The notes beneath the pieces were generated by a model that was not told the DNA's origin, made no database searches, and saw only the letters and a list, made by a program, of their open reading frames with translations. The translations under genes and the position numbers were made by a program. A stretch of 64,000 nucleotides of DNA. Source: Kondoa malvinella. Taxonomy: Eukaryota; Basidiomycota; Agaricostilbomycetes; Agaricostilbales; Kondoaceae. Shown piece by piece: positions 13,390 through 24,347 of the stretch (positions within the stretch are counted from its first letter, which is position 1; each line of letters starts with the position of its first letter). The stretch spans positions 1,127,637 through 1,191,636 of the forward strand of contig BCIM01000003.1 in assembly GCA_039545315.1 (NCBI GenBank), in the 5' to 3' direction.

Positions 13390-15793
13390 CTATCTCAAAC
13401 CATGCTCTCTCGCTTGCTGCATGCTCCATCCTTGAGGTGGCATTTGCGGTGGCGGTCTATACGAGTCCGGCACCGGTAATGGCCTAGCGGGTGCTTGTCC
13501 AGCATCTTGCATGTAATGCGAATCAGGTTGGTAGTAATGAGGCTGAGGTGATCTAGGAGGAGGGATTGGCGGTTCATTCTGATAGTACCCAGTTGACTGC
13601 TCTGGTGTGAAATGACCTTGCGGCTGATAGTACTGCGGTTGAGCGTATTGATACGGCTGAGGAGGAGGAGGAGGAGCGGGTGAATGTCGAACAGGTAAGG
13701 GTTGAGGTGTACCAGGAGGTAATAGAGCGGGTTGATAGCCGTATTGCGGTTGACTGTATTGATAGTCACTAGATGTAGCTCTTGGAGGTGGGATCGGAGC
13801 CTCTCGTTCATAAGAATTGGGCGATCTTGGAGGCATGTATGGCTGCTGCTGAGATAGAGCGCCAGGATAACTGTTTGCGTGATGCATTTCTTGAGTATAA
13901 TGGTCCAAAGGCTGCTCGGGAGCAGGTGAAGGTCGAGCAGGTAGGTATGATACGGGTGTATAAGGCTGTTGTGGTGGAGGCACAGGATGCGAATAAGAAT
14001 ACGAAGGCTGACCAGGATACTGCTGATGTGGCTGAATAGCAGGCTGCTGATATTGCGCTGGAGGATAGTATTCGCCTTGAGGCGCAGGGGTAGAATAACC
14101 AGAATGAGGCGGGGTTGGATCTTGCGACTGTGGGGGATAGCTCTGTTGCTGTAGATAAGGATTGCCTTGATCTCGAGGCGGTCCATAGTAGGCTTGTTCG
14201 TGAACGGATTGAGGTCTTGATTGCCAATCTCCTGAGCTATTCGGAGTATGCTGAAGATGCGATGCTTGAGGAGGGAAGTGCTGACTTTGAGGAGGAAGCT
14301 GTTGTAGTTGCGAATTCGGAGAAGGGGCAGGTGCAGGAAGAGGCTTGTTGATGCTCAGCGATGAGAGCGGTCTTTCCAGGGCAGCTACTATCTCATCTCT
14401 TGGATAACCATATTGACTGTCTGTTGAACCATAATCTCGAGGCTACGAAGCTTTATCAGGATGTGCTTGAATCAACTCAACAAAAGCTTACCGGATAGCT
14501 TTCCCTCTTGTACGATTGATTATAGCTAGAGCCTGACGTCGCTTGACTGTAACCCGTTCCTGATGTAGACTGACTATACCCAACACCGGAAGTCAACAGT
14601 TCCGCAGGGGCATGATAACCCAAAGAAGCATCTCTCGGTCCTGTCCCCTTCATTGCCTGACCAGGTAAAACACCCCATTCGGAAAGGTTCGCGTTTGACA
14701 AACTATGCCTCATGCTGCTGTTGGTGGAATGTTGAGCTGATTGAGAAGAAGCGATTGAAGCATTGCCTGCTCTTGATGGAGCTCGTAAGGAAGGAGGTAG
14801 ATCTGCTGGGTCCAATCGAGCGCTGATTGGTCGAGAAGATTTGGTAGATGGAGGTGATGCTGGACTGGTAGAGATTTTGCTGCGTATTGACGATGCCAAA
14901 GGCTCAAAATCACCTTGTCGTCTTCCGGCTTGCTGTTTGGGCTTGGCTGGAGCTGGCGCCTGGCAAGAGAGAAATGTGAGTTTGGTTTGGGGAATACGGA
15001 TGAACTTACTGCTGAGTAGAAAGTCATTTCTATATAGACTTCGCCAGTATATCGGCCTTTGTACTCGATTTTGATCCATTCTGTGCAGAAAGTCAATCAT
15101 CAGACTAGTATAGTCAGAAAGAGATGCATCTCGCACCGTCAAATTCGCCTTTCTTGAGGGTTTCAGCTAGATCAACGCTTCCTTCTCCAATCAGATCCGG
15201 ATCGCGAGGATCATCAGAATAGACTGCGACTTTCATAATCTTCTTGTCTGCATCTGGTCCCTTCTTGACTATCCTAGCAGTGCCATTGTCCATCACAGGC
15301 TTGACCCCACCAGTCGCAGTGATTTCAGCTTTTGTTTCATCTGCTGCATCTTGCCAGATCTGCGTTCGGTAGCCATGTCAGCTAAGGTAATGGCTGATGT
15401 GACTGTCCGTAAGCACCTCGAAACGTAGCTCATCATCCCATTCTGGCGCCTGACCTCCCTTTTTGATAGTCTTTGTTCTCTTCTTGTCTGAATTGATAGA
15501 GACGCTGCAAAAGACATCTTGTTTGCCAATTCTGACCTGATAAGAAGTGATAACAGTGAATTAGGTGCAAATTCAGGTACAGTCCTGGCTACCTGTACAA
15601 CTGACCTTGTTGACAAGATTCCGCTAGAGTGATGCTTTCAGCTCCTGAACTTGGTTATCGAGGCGAAAACACCTACGGCCTTGAAGACGACAACTACAAG
15701 TGTCCCTAGGAGCTGTTACACGGGCGAAATGAGGTCAGACGAGGGAGATATAGACGCGAGCTGTTTTGCGAAATGCTGACCGGCATGGCTCAT
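13390..15793 (-). CDS. C2-domain, proline-rich cytokinesis protein (Inn1/Fic1-like)
   Basis: Predicted partner of the contractile ring and septum machinery, by analogy with yeast Inn1 and fission-yeast Fic1. Splicing the first intron after ATG 15793 gives MSHAGTLVVVVFKARNLVNK, a typical C2 beta-strand 1 of this group. It continues IGKQDVFCSVSIN, then KKGGQAPEWDDELRFEV, VAVYSDDPRDPDLIGEGSVDL, and EWIKIEYKGRYTGEVYIEM closing the domain at about residue 150. The rest is disordered: a Ser-rich segment (SRPISARLDPADLPPSLR), then a long Pro/Gln/Tyr-rich tail with many PxxP elements such as IPPPR, PLPVR and RPLPVP, which are candidate SH3 ligands. C2 plus PxxP tail is the Inn1/Fic1 layout, in which the tail binds Hof1/Cyk3 or Cdc15-type SH3 domains. 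It is divergent from OST2 with 127 bp between ATGs. Confidence 0.78.
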
Positions 15794-15920
15794 GCATCAA
15801 TCTGCAGTCGACTATGTGTTGGATAGCTGCTGCTCCTGTTGCTGTACTCTAGGGAATTCTTGCTGCAGTGGTGGTTGAATGGCATCCATGCTAATTATTC
15901 GCTTGTCCCATTGCAACCAG

Positions 15921-16432
15921 ATGCCACCCAAAGCAGCTAAACCGCCTCGCGCAGTGAGCAAGAGCAGCAGCACACCAAACAGCTCAACAGGCCAAGACAA
16001 CATCTTGCTTCAACTATGGCAATCCTACCTTGACACCACACCTGCCAAACTAAAGCTCATCGACTGCTTTCTTACCTTCTTGTGCCTCTCTGGCGCTGCT
16101 CAATTCGCATACTGTGTTCTCGTGTCAAACTTTCCCTTCAATGCTTTCCTTGCTTCGTTCGCGTCTCCTTTACAGTGTCGCTCAGTTAGAGAAGTCTCAT
16201 GTATTCTTTTGGTCTTAGATTCGCGAGCACTGTTGGCCAATTCGTCTTGTTGGCTTCATTACGGATACAAAGCAACAGTGAGAATAAGGAGGTGTTCCCT
16301 ACCGTTACGCCAGAGAGGTCCGTTACCCTGTTATTACATGCTTGCAAGTCTGACCAGATGGACAGAGCTTTCGCCGACTTTCTCTTTGGTTCAATAATAC
16401 TACACTGTTTCGTCTTCAATTTTATAGGATAG
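15921..16432 (+). CDS. OST2: Oligosaccharyltransferase subunit Ost2/DAD1
   Basis: Small integral-membrane subunit of the ER oligosaccharyltransferase, which transfers the Glc3Man9GlcNAc2 glycan to Asn in nascent proteins. ATG 15921 gives MPPKAAKPPRAV, then the conserved LWQSYLDTTPAKLKLIDCF, the membrane segment LTFLCLSGAAQFAYCVLV with FPFNAFLA, and after an intron FASTVGQFVLLASLRIQ. A second intron (near 16319-16370) joins PER to AFADFLFGSIILHCFVFNFIG, the standard C-terminus. Length is about 135 residues with three hydrophobic segments, as in yeast Ost2 and human DAD1. An upstream in-frame ATG at 15879 would add 14 residues and is not needed. It acts downstream of ALG3, which is also in this window but not adjacent. 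Confidence 0.93.
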
Positions 16433-17271
16433 AACAGGGAAATAGGAAGACAGGGCGATGGTATGAACGAAAACTACAATTGTACAAAGGACACATGGGA
16501 AAGCATCACACCTATAGCGACATCTAGACCCTACTTCTTCCTCTCGAACCAATCTGATCTGCCTAGCACCTGTATCTCGCGATCAGAGATGCAATGAATC
16601 GAGAGTCTATTGACGTACCACTATCGCGAAATCCAGCATGTATTCACCACTGCTACATATCAGACAGGTCCTTGTTCTATCAGTAAGAGACTAACCATTC
16701 CAAATACGAGCTCAAGAACCCTCGCAAGCCTTTATCAAGTCGAGACGATTTAGGTCTATTCGGAATCAATCAGTCGCGCTTTTGTGGCATAGCATAGTGC
16801 GAGAGAACTTGCGTGATTCCACTAGAGCGACGCAAACCAGCCAGCGCACAGGATATCAAGAGCGCATCTACAGAATAATGCACAACCTTTCAGAATTGGA
16901 CACGATAGTCAGTTCGGATCTTGCTTGAGCACAGTGAGGGAGAGGCTGACTTTGCCTAGCATTGCCTTGATCGTATGATGAGCTTCGAGGTACTCGCTGC
17001 TTGGATGTGTCGAGAGCAAATACGCACGACTTCTCTTGACCTGGTACGGTCATACCGGGAAGCAGAAAGATACCACGAGCCCCTAGATACCCGCTTTCGT
17101 TGCTTCAAGATACCACAACTTCTAGATACCACAAACACGAAATACCTGATCACCGTCCGTCTTGGTCTGATAAGAATCTGGATTCTTGCGGCAGACATCT
17201 ACCCATTCGAGCCAGCGGTATTGCAGCCGCGCAAGTCTCTATTGGCCAGATCTTCTGCGCTTGATATACAC
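16433..17271. other. Intergenic region with four AGATACC direct repeats
   Basis: This 840-bp stretch follows OST2 and precedes the first F-box gene. A frame in register with the F-box gene is open from ATG 16975, so the gene could start there and gain 99 residues, but that segment has no recognisable domain. The heptamer AGATACC occurs at 17068, 17085, 17108 and 17124, three times as AGATACCAC. Nothing else is recognisable. Confidence 0.4.
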
Positions 17272-18599
17272 ATGTCTGGTTGTCTCCCTCTCATGAGCGA
17301 AAGCCTGTCCGCTGGCCGAAATGAAGGCATCACCTTTCTCGCTCTGTCCTTCGATATAATGCAAGAGATCATGCTCCTGCTCGATGCTCGCAGCCTTGCA
17401 TACCTAGCCAGAGCTTGCAAGGCCGTTTTGGACGTCACAAGGGAGATGCTTTCGATACATGAACAGCTCAGCTATAGTGAGCAGCGAGCTCATGGCTCTT
17501 CATTCGGCCCTGATGAAATGTTAGTATCGAAGGCCAATCCGGTAACCAAAGTCTTGTCTCTGCTTGAACTCAAACCAGCATGGCGTATCATTCCCAAAAG
17601 ATTGCACTGGTATGCCGACACTGGCCTTGCGCACCTCGCCAAGAGTCATCCCGAGTCTTTTACGCCGGAGCAAGTCGTTGCTCTGCTCAGCTTCATGCCC
17701 TATCTTGAAGAACTCAGCTTGAACGCCAGGGTCATCACTTTTCTCGATAACCCTTCCGGACCAATACTTGATGTTCTGTCTACTTACGCCCTCACGTCGT
17801 TCACATTCGATGCTGATTCTACGGCGTATGATGAATTGCCTGAGCTCGTCGTGGGTTTTGTTTGCAAAAGATAGGGTCTGACTGATTATCGATGCAGGGC
17901 GAAGTTATTGACAATCTGCGAATATTACTGAAAGCATGGACGTCTCTCAACGTATTGAAGCTGTCCCATTTAATCTGGTACGACGGGGCCTTTGACGGTC
18001 TGAGCGGCGAAGCGGCATACCAGCTCGACGAACTAGACCTGCGAGAATGCACTCTGCATGCCAAATCTCTCCGTTGGCTCGGCGGGCGCTCGGGGTCCTT
18101 GCATACTCTTGGATTCCATTCTCAGAGCATCCATACAGCCTTCGCCCACTTTGTAGAATTAGCAAAACAGAACGCTCCAATCATCTGCGACATAGCACAC
18201 CGGAATCGAACCACTCTGCGCAACATCAACTACCAGACGATAGATACTACAGCATATCCTCGTCTACTATCGCTCGACTTATCCCTCGACAATCTGACCA
18301 TCGGCAGCATCTATTGGTCTTCCTTCGCCTTGATCCCACAAGCATACGTCGAACTCTTTGCACGCATCAATCCAACAACACTCACTATAATGACCGAATC
18401 GCGCAAGTCACCTCACTTTCTCGACTCTTCTGGATTGGTGGAAGCGCTAGAGTTGGGTCACATGTCGAATTTGCGCAGTCTTTCGGTGATGGCTGAAGGC
18501 GATTCATTGGCTGTGAAGGAGAATTGTGAAGCTCGAGGGATTGGTTATACCGGTGAACCGATCATCAAATGGGAAGGCCGTCGAGGGAATTATATTTGA
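17272..18599 (+). CDS. F-box/LRR-like protein 1
   Basis: Predicted substrate adaptor of an SCF ubiquitin ligase. ATG 17272 (MSGCLPLMSESL) is preferred because it puts an F-box-like helix set (ALSFDIMQEIMLLLDARSL, then LARACKAV) near residue 25, the usual place. The remainder has leucine-rich, LRR-like strands such as LPYLEELSLNARVI, YQLDELDLRECTLHAKSLRWL and YPRLLSLDLSLDNLTI. One intron with donor GTGGGT near 17853 joins LPEL-V to GEVIDNLRILLK after CAG near 17897. The F-box lacks the usual LP at its start, so it is a weak match. A longer start at ATG 16975 is possible. Function and target are unknown. It is one of two such genes in this gene-poor stretch. Confidence 0.62.
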
Positions 18600-19150
18600 G
18601 GGAAAGGGAATACTTTCTGTTGTGAGGCAATTGGTCAAGACCTGGATCTCTACTCACAAGTCTTTGGTACAGCAAAGGCACACCTCTCTTCTAATCACGG
18701 CGAAAGACGAACAAGCCGGGCCTACTTCTGCTCGAGCTAGCGTGGTTGCCATCTTGGCTCAAGGCTCAAATGCACCTGTACATGTTGGATTTTTCGGATT
18801 GTGATGCGAGTTCTAGGTGTTACGTTCCTTGCATGATTTTCGATCCGTTTCATTCCTTCATTTGGTCCTTTTCCTTGCTTCCGTCCGGCACGGCAGAGTT
18901 GTGCACCTCAAGAATCAGCCTCCTGTATTCGTCTATCAATCCTCTTTCAATCCCTCTTCTCTCGCTCCCTTGCCTCAAGTGCACCTGCCTCGTCAGTGAA
19001 AAGAGCGCTTGTTACCTGAAAAGCGAAGCGGAGAGAAGAGGAATGCAAGGAGGGCTTGATTGACCGGACTCTGTTAAAGAGGAAGAGAGCTGCTGCTCAT
19101 CATCCGCTCCAGAGGACTAGCGCGTTGGTCTGTCTGAGCGACCGTGGATA
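18600..19150. other. Stretch without recognisable gene
   Basis: This follows the first F-box gene. Open frames on both strands are short, compositionally odd and carry no motif. It probably holds a 3' UTR and spacer. Confidence 0.4.
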
Positions 19151-19189
19151 TGAGGCGTGTTCGCGAGCACAGGGGTTATGGTAAGCTGT

Positions 19190-20216
19190 CGTTTTTGAAA
19201 AATCTCTGTGTTCTCAGTCCCATCCAGATGAAGAAGGATTCATCCCACAAGAAGCATCCGAGTGGACAGGTCAAAGTATTACATCAGAGAGAAATACAAA
19301 GTCGCAAAAATCACTTCATTGGCAAGCAGATCAAAGTTTGGATCGCTAGGCTTCTGGCTTTGGCTATCAGCAAAATACCTCAGTGCGCCTGCTACCATAC
19401 TCATTGCGTCCGCAACTGGCAATTTCGAGGCTGCGAATCTGTTCGCAGCTGCTAAGTCGGTATGTCGCAGCTTGATCTTCCATCCGCGCTCACGTGCAGT
19501 ACCACCTGGAAGAATCACTCCAGCTGGACACCCAAAGTATGGAGCTGGTTGAGCTGATCAAGGGTGAATTTCAGATATATCGGGGCAAGATTTCGACGAA
19601 CGAAGCGATCATACGGTATCGACCGTCCGGTGTCCACCGTTCATCATCCATCTGATCATTGTCGACGCTATCACAGAAGCTAAAGCAGCTGCTTGAAGAC
19701 AATGACTTCACCGAAGACGCAATTTTGCTGAACAAAAAATGACCGAAGCCGACATTCTTGACGAGGATACTGCGCTGCTCACTGATGAATACTCTGCCAA
19801 GGAACAGAAGCCTCTTTGCACCTGAAGATTGTCACTGTGCAGAGCAGATCCAATGGCTTGGCCGTGGTAAGATTCGACAGATTTGTCTGCTCATTCGCTT
19901 TCCTGGCCAAAGCACCAAGCTCTTCGAAGATGACATCAAGCAAATGGCCAGACAGAGTAAGGAAGAGACAAGAAGCCTGCAAGAAAGTCATCATCGACGT
20001 CGTGACTCGCCAGAGCTCTACTCTCTTCTTGATCGAACGGGTTACTGGCAAGCTATCAGGCACGTCACGACATATCCGGCCAGTAGGGATACAATGCTCA
20101 CGCCCTACTTCTTGACTAATCAGCAATGGCTGAGGCTGAAGAATTTGGTTTGCGCTGCTTACAGTAAGCCAGGCGATGGTCAGCAGTCAGCAGTAGCCGA
20201 TCTCATGTCTCTCTAG
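19190..20216 (+). pseudogene. Coding-like fragments, possible decayed or mis-spliced gene
   Basis: Several plus-strand pieces look coding but do not join into one clean frame. After CAG near 19499 the frame reads YHLEESLQLDTQSMELVELI then KGEFQIYRGKISTNEAIIR (about 19500-19620). After CAG near 19676 it reads KLKQLLEDNDFTEDAILLNKK and then stops at TGA. An overlapping frame one base away continues MTEADILDEDTALLTDEYSA and then stops. From 19758 to 20216 two overlapping frames stay open. The acidic-helical character and plausible splice sites suggest a real gene at some time. The frame change at a run of six or seven A residues near 19733 suggests either a frameshift or a missed intron. No family is recognised, so this could also be a functional multi-exon gene that I failed to splice. 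Confidence 0.22.
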
Positions 20217-20452
20217 CCCTCCACCGATGCGGCTCTTTAAATGTGCAGCTCAAATGGACCCACGCTCGCTTGCTCGTTGATCCATTATTGTCAACATCTG
20301 AAGATCAGTCACGAAGGTGATAGAAACCAATCTATCATTCCCTCCAGATGGGCGCATCCCAGGGATGCTGGGAGATGAGATGTGCCTTACAGAACATGCA
20401 ATCATGTAATACATTTGTCAAGGTGCAAGAGATATCCATCAAAATCGAATTT

Positions 20453-20540
20453 GGGGATGTAGCTCAGGGGTAGAGCGCTTGCTTAGCATAAAACCTACGT
20501 TGCATGAGGCCTTGGGTTCGGAATGTCACCCGATCACTTC
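20453..20540 (+). tRNA. tRNA-Ala(AGC)-like sequence, probably degenerate
   Basis: The 5' two thirds is a good tRNA: acceptor strand GGGGATG, D arm GCTC/GAGC, and anticodon arm CTTGC-TTAGCAT with anticodon AGC (Ala). About 12 nt after the anticodon loop (AAAACCTACGTT) could be an intron at the canonical position, followed by GCATG, which pairs with CTTGC with one mismatch, and the variable loop AGGCC. The T arm begins TTGGGTTCG but the expected CCCAA strand is absent; an alternative six-pair T stem has an oversized loop. The 3' acceptor strand that should pair with GGGGATG is not clear. Either a pseudogene or a damaged copy; the 3' end is a guess. Confidence 0.5.
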
Positions 20541-21508
20541 TCTAATCTGTTCTAATAATTCATCCAACAGATTCCCAACCTCTCCAAGTTTTTGCACACG
20601 TAGCGCTTGCTAGGGCTTTGAAAATTTTGTTTCCCATCTTTTTTGGTTAAACAGGATGAAGAAAACAGCAAGGACGATCATTCTGACGCCAGTTCAGTGG
20701 TGTGAGGTGGCATAAGGTAGCCTAGCCGAGCTGTCTGGGCATAGTCGGTGAGCATGGAAGAGTCAGAAAGATGAGCAGAACATGATTTGTGACGAATGAG
20801 CTATTGCTGGAGAAGAAAACGAAGAGAGTGAAGGCGAAGGCACAAGAACTCAAGGTGAAGGACTAGCTGCTTGGTGTAGAAGACGAGCAATGGAAGAAGT
20901 ACGGTCGTATAACGCTAAAGTTTGGGACTCAATTTTACAGCAGCAGCCGGAAGATACAGAGAAAAGAGCTAGGAAAGAGAGAAGCAGAATGACAGTAGGG
21001 CTGTACTGATTAGCCAGCTCAGGCCTCATGCAAGAAACAAGTAGGCCCCAGAATAAATCGGCCACAGAAACAAAGCAACCGTTGGCAAGGATGAGGGAAT
21101 GCCCACAAAATGGCCAGCCAGAAGCTGCAAGTCGAGGAGGAGTATTCACGAGAGCAGAACGGAAAGGATAAGAGAGCTTGTGTTGTCATATATGATTTTA
21201 TGCACTCCTCGAGCAGAGAGAGGTCTGGCAGCTAAACAACAGTGGACAGAGGACTACTTAAAAGGCAAATGGAAGACGGGATATGGACAAGTCGGAAGAT
21301 GTATTGCACAAGTATCGAAGCAGCTTTGTGAGGTTCCGACTCGGAGTCGGCGTCATGCATGTCATGAATTCTCGTTATTGATGAGCAGCAGATGGAATGC
21401 GCAGGTGTATCAACTGGTCTGCTGAACTGCTAATTGGAAAATGCTTCACTGTGAGCAGTCCTTGAATCAGAAGATGGCTCTCTGACCTCTACAACCAAGT
21501 CAGGCGCC
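20541..21508. other. Gene-poor spacer upstream of F-box gene 2
   Basis: Nearly 1 kb with no convincing coding signal. Frames are short and show no known domain. It contains one copy of the diverged 60-bp repeat listed separately. The promoter of the following F-box gene should lie in its last few hundred bases. Confidence 0.4.
20709..20768 (+). repeat. Diverged dispersed repeat, copy 1
   Basis: This aligns with 23710-23771 on the same strand about 3.0 kb away, with a few substitutions and small indels. The last 19 bases are identical in both copies (20750-20768 and 23753-23771). The copies flank F-box gene 2. The alignment fades outside this block. Confidence 0.6.
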
Positions 21509-22970
21509 ATGAACTCGCTCAGCCAGCGCGTGAAGCTCAAAAAGATACCCAGCGCGCCTGAGCAGATATCCGAGCCAGATACCGCCGCTATAGATCTACC
21601 CTTCGACGTGTTATTGCTCATTTTCCGTCATTTGTCTGGCATGCAGCGCGTTGAAGACTTTATGCTAAACTGTGCATGCATTCTAGACGGCTTTGGATAT
21701 GCCGTCCTGCCCGCTTCGCCCTTGTCACATCGCTGTTTGCGTCGGAACGACCTGATTGCCTGTCTTTGCGTTTCGCGTTCATGGCGCGAAGCTGCCTACC
21801 TGTGCTCGAAAGTGTGGTCTCCTTCTTGTGCTCAGGAAGATACACGACATCTCTGCTTCGTTCAGAGAGAGTAAAGATCGTGAAATGGCTGCACAAAGTC
21901 CAAGACGACGACGGCGCTACCGACATGGTCCATCCCAAGGCAAGCCCGGCCGGCAAACTGCAGAGAGCTCGATTCGGTTTCATCTTTGGTTGGTGGCATA
22001 ATACAACTACAGCAGGCCTAGTGTCGCGGATATTGGAACCTCTGTCTCTCGATGTCTTTACCAACTTACAAGTCCTCCTGCTCAGCTATTCAGTCATGGA
22101 AGAGCTACAAGGACTATATCGACAGGATGCACGCCCATTAGCTGGCCTACTACACCTCAGAACCTTAATATTGTGCAACTATAACCCAGCGAATATATGG
22201 ACTAAGCAGTATTCAGCTCGGTCATTGAACATGGAAGATGTCGTGTACTGGATCAAAGGGTCCAACATTGTCTCCCTTGAATTATATGATGTACGGGATC
22301 ATCGCTTGACTCAACACCTGTACTGACAGCCGATCAGTCCATTATTGCGCCAGGTCACATACCATACAATGTAACGGCAGACGATTTCCCAGACACGCTT
22401 ACTTCTCTACTCTTGCTCGCTCACGCGACATCCACTTCAACCTTTTTCCCTAAACTTATGCAATGCCTACCCAATCTTCGCTCTCTCACTATCGTGCCGG
22501 TCGAGGTGCCAACGACTCCTGCATATCTCGAGCCAGCTATATTACCAGCCGGACTGGAAAGTCTGACAATTATTGGTGCCAACTTGCGATTATACCATCC
22601 ATTGGCGAAAGTCCCGCCTGGCAGTATTTCTCGGCTGCGATGCATACAAAGTACGATACCGACACTTCAACAGCATCAAGTACTACCTGGAATCAAGCAT
22701 CTGGCCTTTCATTGGCCTAGTCCACATCTGAACGCTGTGCGGGCAATGATTATAGAAGGACGTCTGGCAGATTTGCAAAGCGTAGAAATTATTCAGCTCG
22801 CTGGGTCGAAGGACGGGAACGTCAATGACGATCGGGCCGATCGGACAATCAACGAGTTTCGCGGGTTCTGTCAGGCCAATAGAATACAGCTGGAGGTCAA
22901 TATAGCCTTTCCGTGGCATCACCATGCCCCATCACATCTCATCGACGAGCACCTTTGTCTATGCGAGTGA
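21509..22970 (+). CDS. F-box/LRR-like protein 2
   Basis: Predicted SCF ubiquitin-ligase substrate receptor. ATG 21509 opens MNSLSQRVKLKKIP, and a good F-box core follows: IDLPFDVLLLIFRHL, then NDLIACLCVSRSWREAAY. The residues between these halves are unusually long for an F-box and may conceal an intron. The gene then changes frame near 21830-21875 by splicing to VKIVKWLHKVQDDDG. The next exon has LRR-like strands (FTNLQVLLLSYSVMEEL, LLHLRTLILCNYNP, NIVSLELYDV). A third exon, entered near 22340-22400, continues MQCLPNLRSLTIVPVEVP, PAGLESLTIIGANL and PGIKHLAFHWP, ending at TGA 22968-22970. The F-box followed by repeated leucine strands fits FBXL-type proteins. It resembles the first F-box gene in layout but not clearly in sequence. 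The target is unknown. Confidence 0.72.
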
Positions 22971-24347
22971 ACGTAATCTGCTCAATCCATCCCGGCACAG
23001 TCTGGCCAGGCAGCTGGATATATCTTCTGGGCTGGCGAGGCCAAGCTCTTCTGCTCTTCCGGCGCGCAATTCTTCATATCGGCAGCCTCTCCAGCCCATG
23101 ACTACACCTCATTCCAGTAATTGTTCAAAATACATCATGCACTTTCCATATCCTCTTAACTGGCTTCCTCTACTACAAACTTCAGCTCAACTGCCACCAC
23201 TGCTCCGCCCATCTGCTCGCTGACGCTTACGCAAAACAGAGGGTCACTTTTGTTCCAATCACAAGTCCAAATAAGCGGGAAATGGCTTGTCCCTGGAAAA
23301 TCATGGCAAGTCAAATTCTGGTAACATCTGGTTAGTGACTTACATAGAGCTTTCTTCAAAAAGATACCTGGCACTTTCTCAAGGCTATCAATCGCCCCGA
23401 GATCCGGTCATCTCTGAAGCGAAACCCATTTACACATTCTCGTCTCCGAAATTGGTTGCATGTCATCCAAGTCAGCCGTTTTCTGTCAGATTCCATACGA
23501 AGCATACTACCAGCATCATTGGACCAGCTCCGCCTGGACAACAGTCGTACTCTCCATGACCCGGCTCGTACAAAGCGGCAACCAGATCATCAAAACCTCG
23601 GATGTCCAGCGCCTAAACCTGCTGCGTCCAGGATTTATGGCTTGATCGCATCATCGGTCTGATGGCAAGAGGATTGTTTGGCACCAGACGCAAGTGCTTA
23701 TGCCCAGAAGGCATTGAGGTATGCCTATTCGAGATATTTGGGTATAGATGGGGAGCATGGAAGAGTCAGAACTAGGCAAAAGGTAAGGAGAAGGACAGTA
23801 CGGTCTCATTTCACTTAGCCAACATGGACGTTATGCAAACCACAATTCGGTCCGCAAGGTGCAGCAATTATGGACTTGGGCCAAGAATCAGCAGTAGCCC
23901 TTGATCAGGACAGCATTCGCTTGGGAGTATTGCTGGGGCAACAAAGCCAGATATCGCCCTGCAAGGACTTGGGATGCGGATATTGACAAGGACCAGAGTT
24001 GTACGAGCAGCCTGTCGCGCTTGACAAGTGTTCTTTGAGCCATTCAAGTGCTGTTTGATAGCAAAAGTCGCGTCCCTTTGACTTGATTGTTGCGGAAATA
24101 AAGTTTGCCAGAGACTGCTTTGTTTTGATTTCCGCGAGAACTTCTACAGACGACCCTCATCTGCTTTCCAGCAATACCGCAGCCGACAAGATACAGCAAG
24201 CACTTAAGCGCAGAGCCTTATTTGGGAACGACAGCGCCAGCTATTCTGACCTGCGCATAAAGAACTTTGACTTTACAGCAAAACACTTGGAACGGACAAG
24301 CCAGCAAGGGTGGTAATGCTCTGCTAGACGATGATCGTAATAGCAAG
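22971..24347. other. Gene-poor spacer between F-box gene 2 and disordered-protein gene
   Basis: About 1.4 kb with no recognisable gene. Short open frames on both strands have no motif. The second copy of the diverged 60-bp repeat lies here. A frame ending at 24316 (DKIQQALKRRALFGND) looks helical and could be an upstream exon of the next gene, but no splice join convinced me. Confidence 0.4.
23710..23771 (+). repeat. Diverged dispersed repeat, copy 2
   Basis: Partner of the copy at 20709-20768; see that entry. Both copies share a similar GGCAT start, a middle GGG-ATAG block and a 19-bp identical end. Confidence 0.6.

Noticed and set aside
13395..14186. 263-codon minus-strand open frame overlapping the proline-rich tail
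   Set aside because: It lies in a second frame of the low-complexity Pro/Gln/Tyr repeats of the C2 protein; the frame joined to the C2 domain is the other one.
16975..17271. 99-residue N-terminal extension of F-box protein 1
   Set aside because: The extension has no conserved feature and would push the F-box away from the N-terminus; kept only as an alternative start.
21099..21425. 108-codon plus-strand frame in the F-box spacer
   Set aside because: There is no recognisable domain, composition is random-like and no splice continuation was found.
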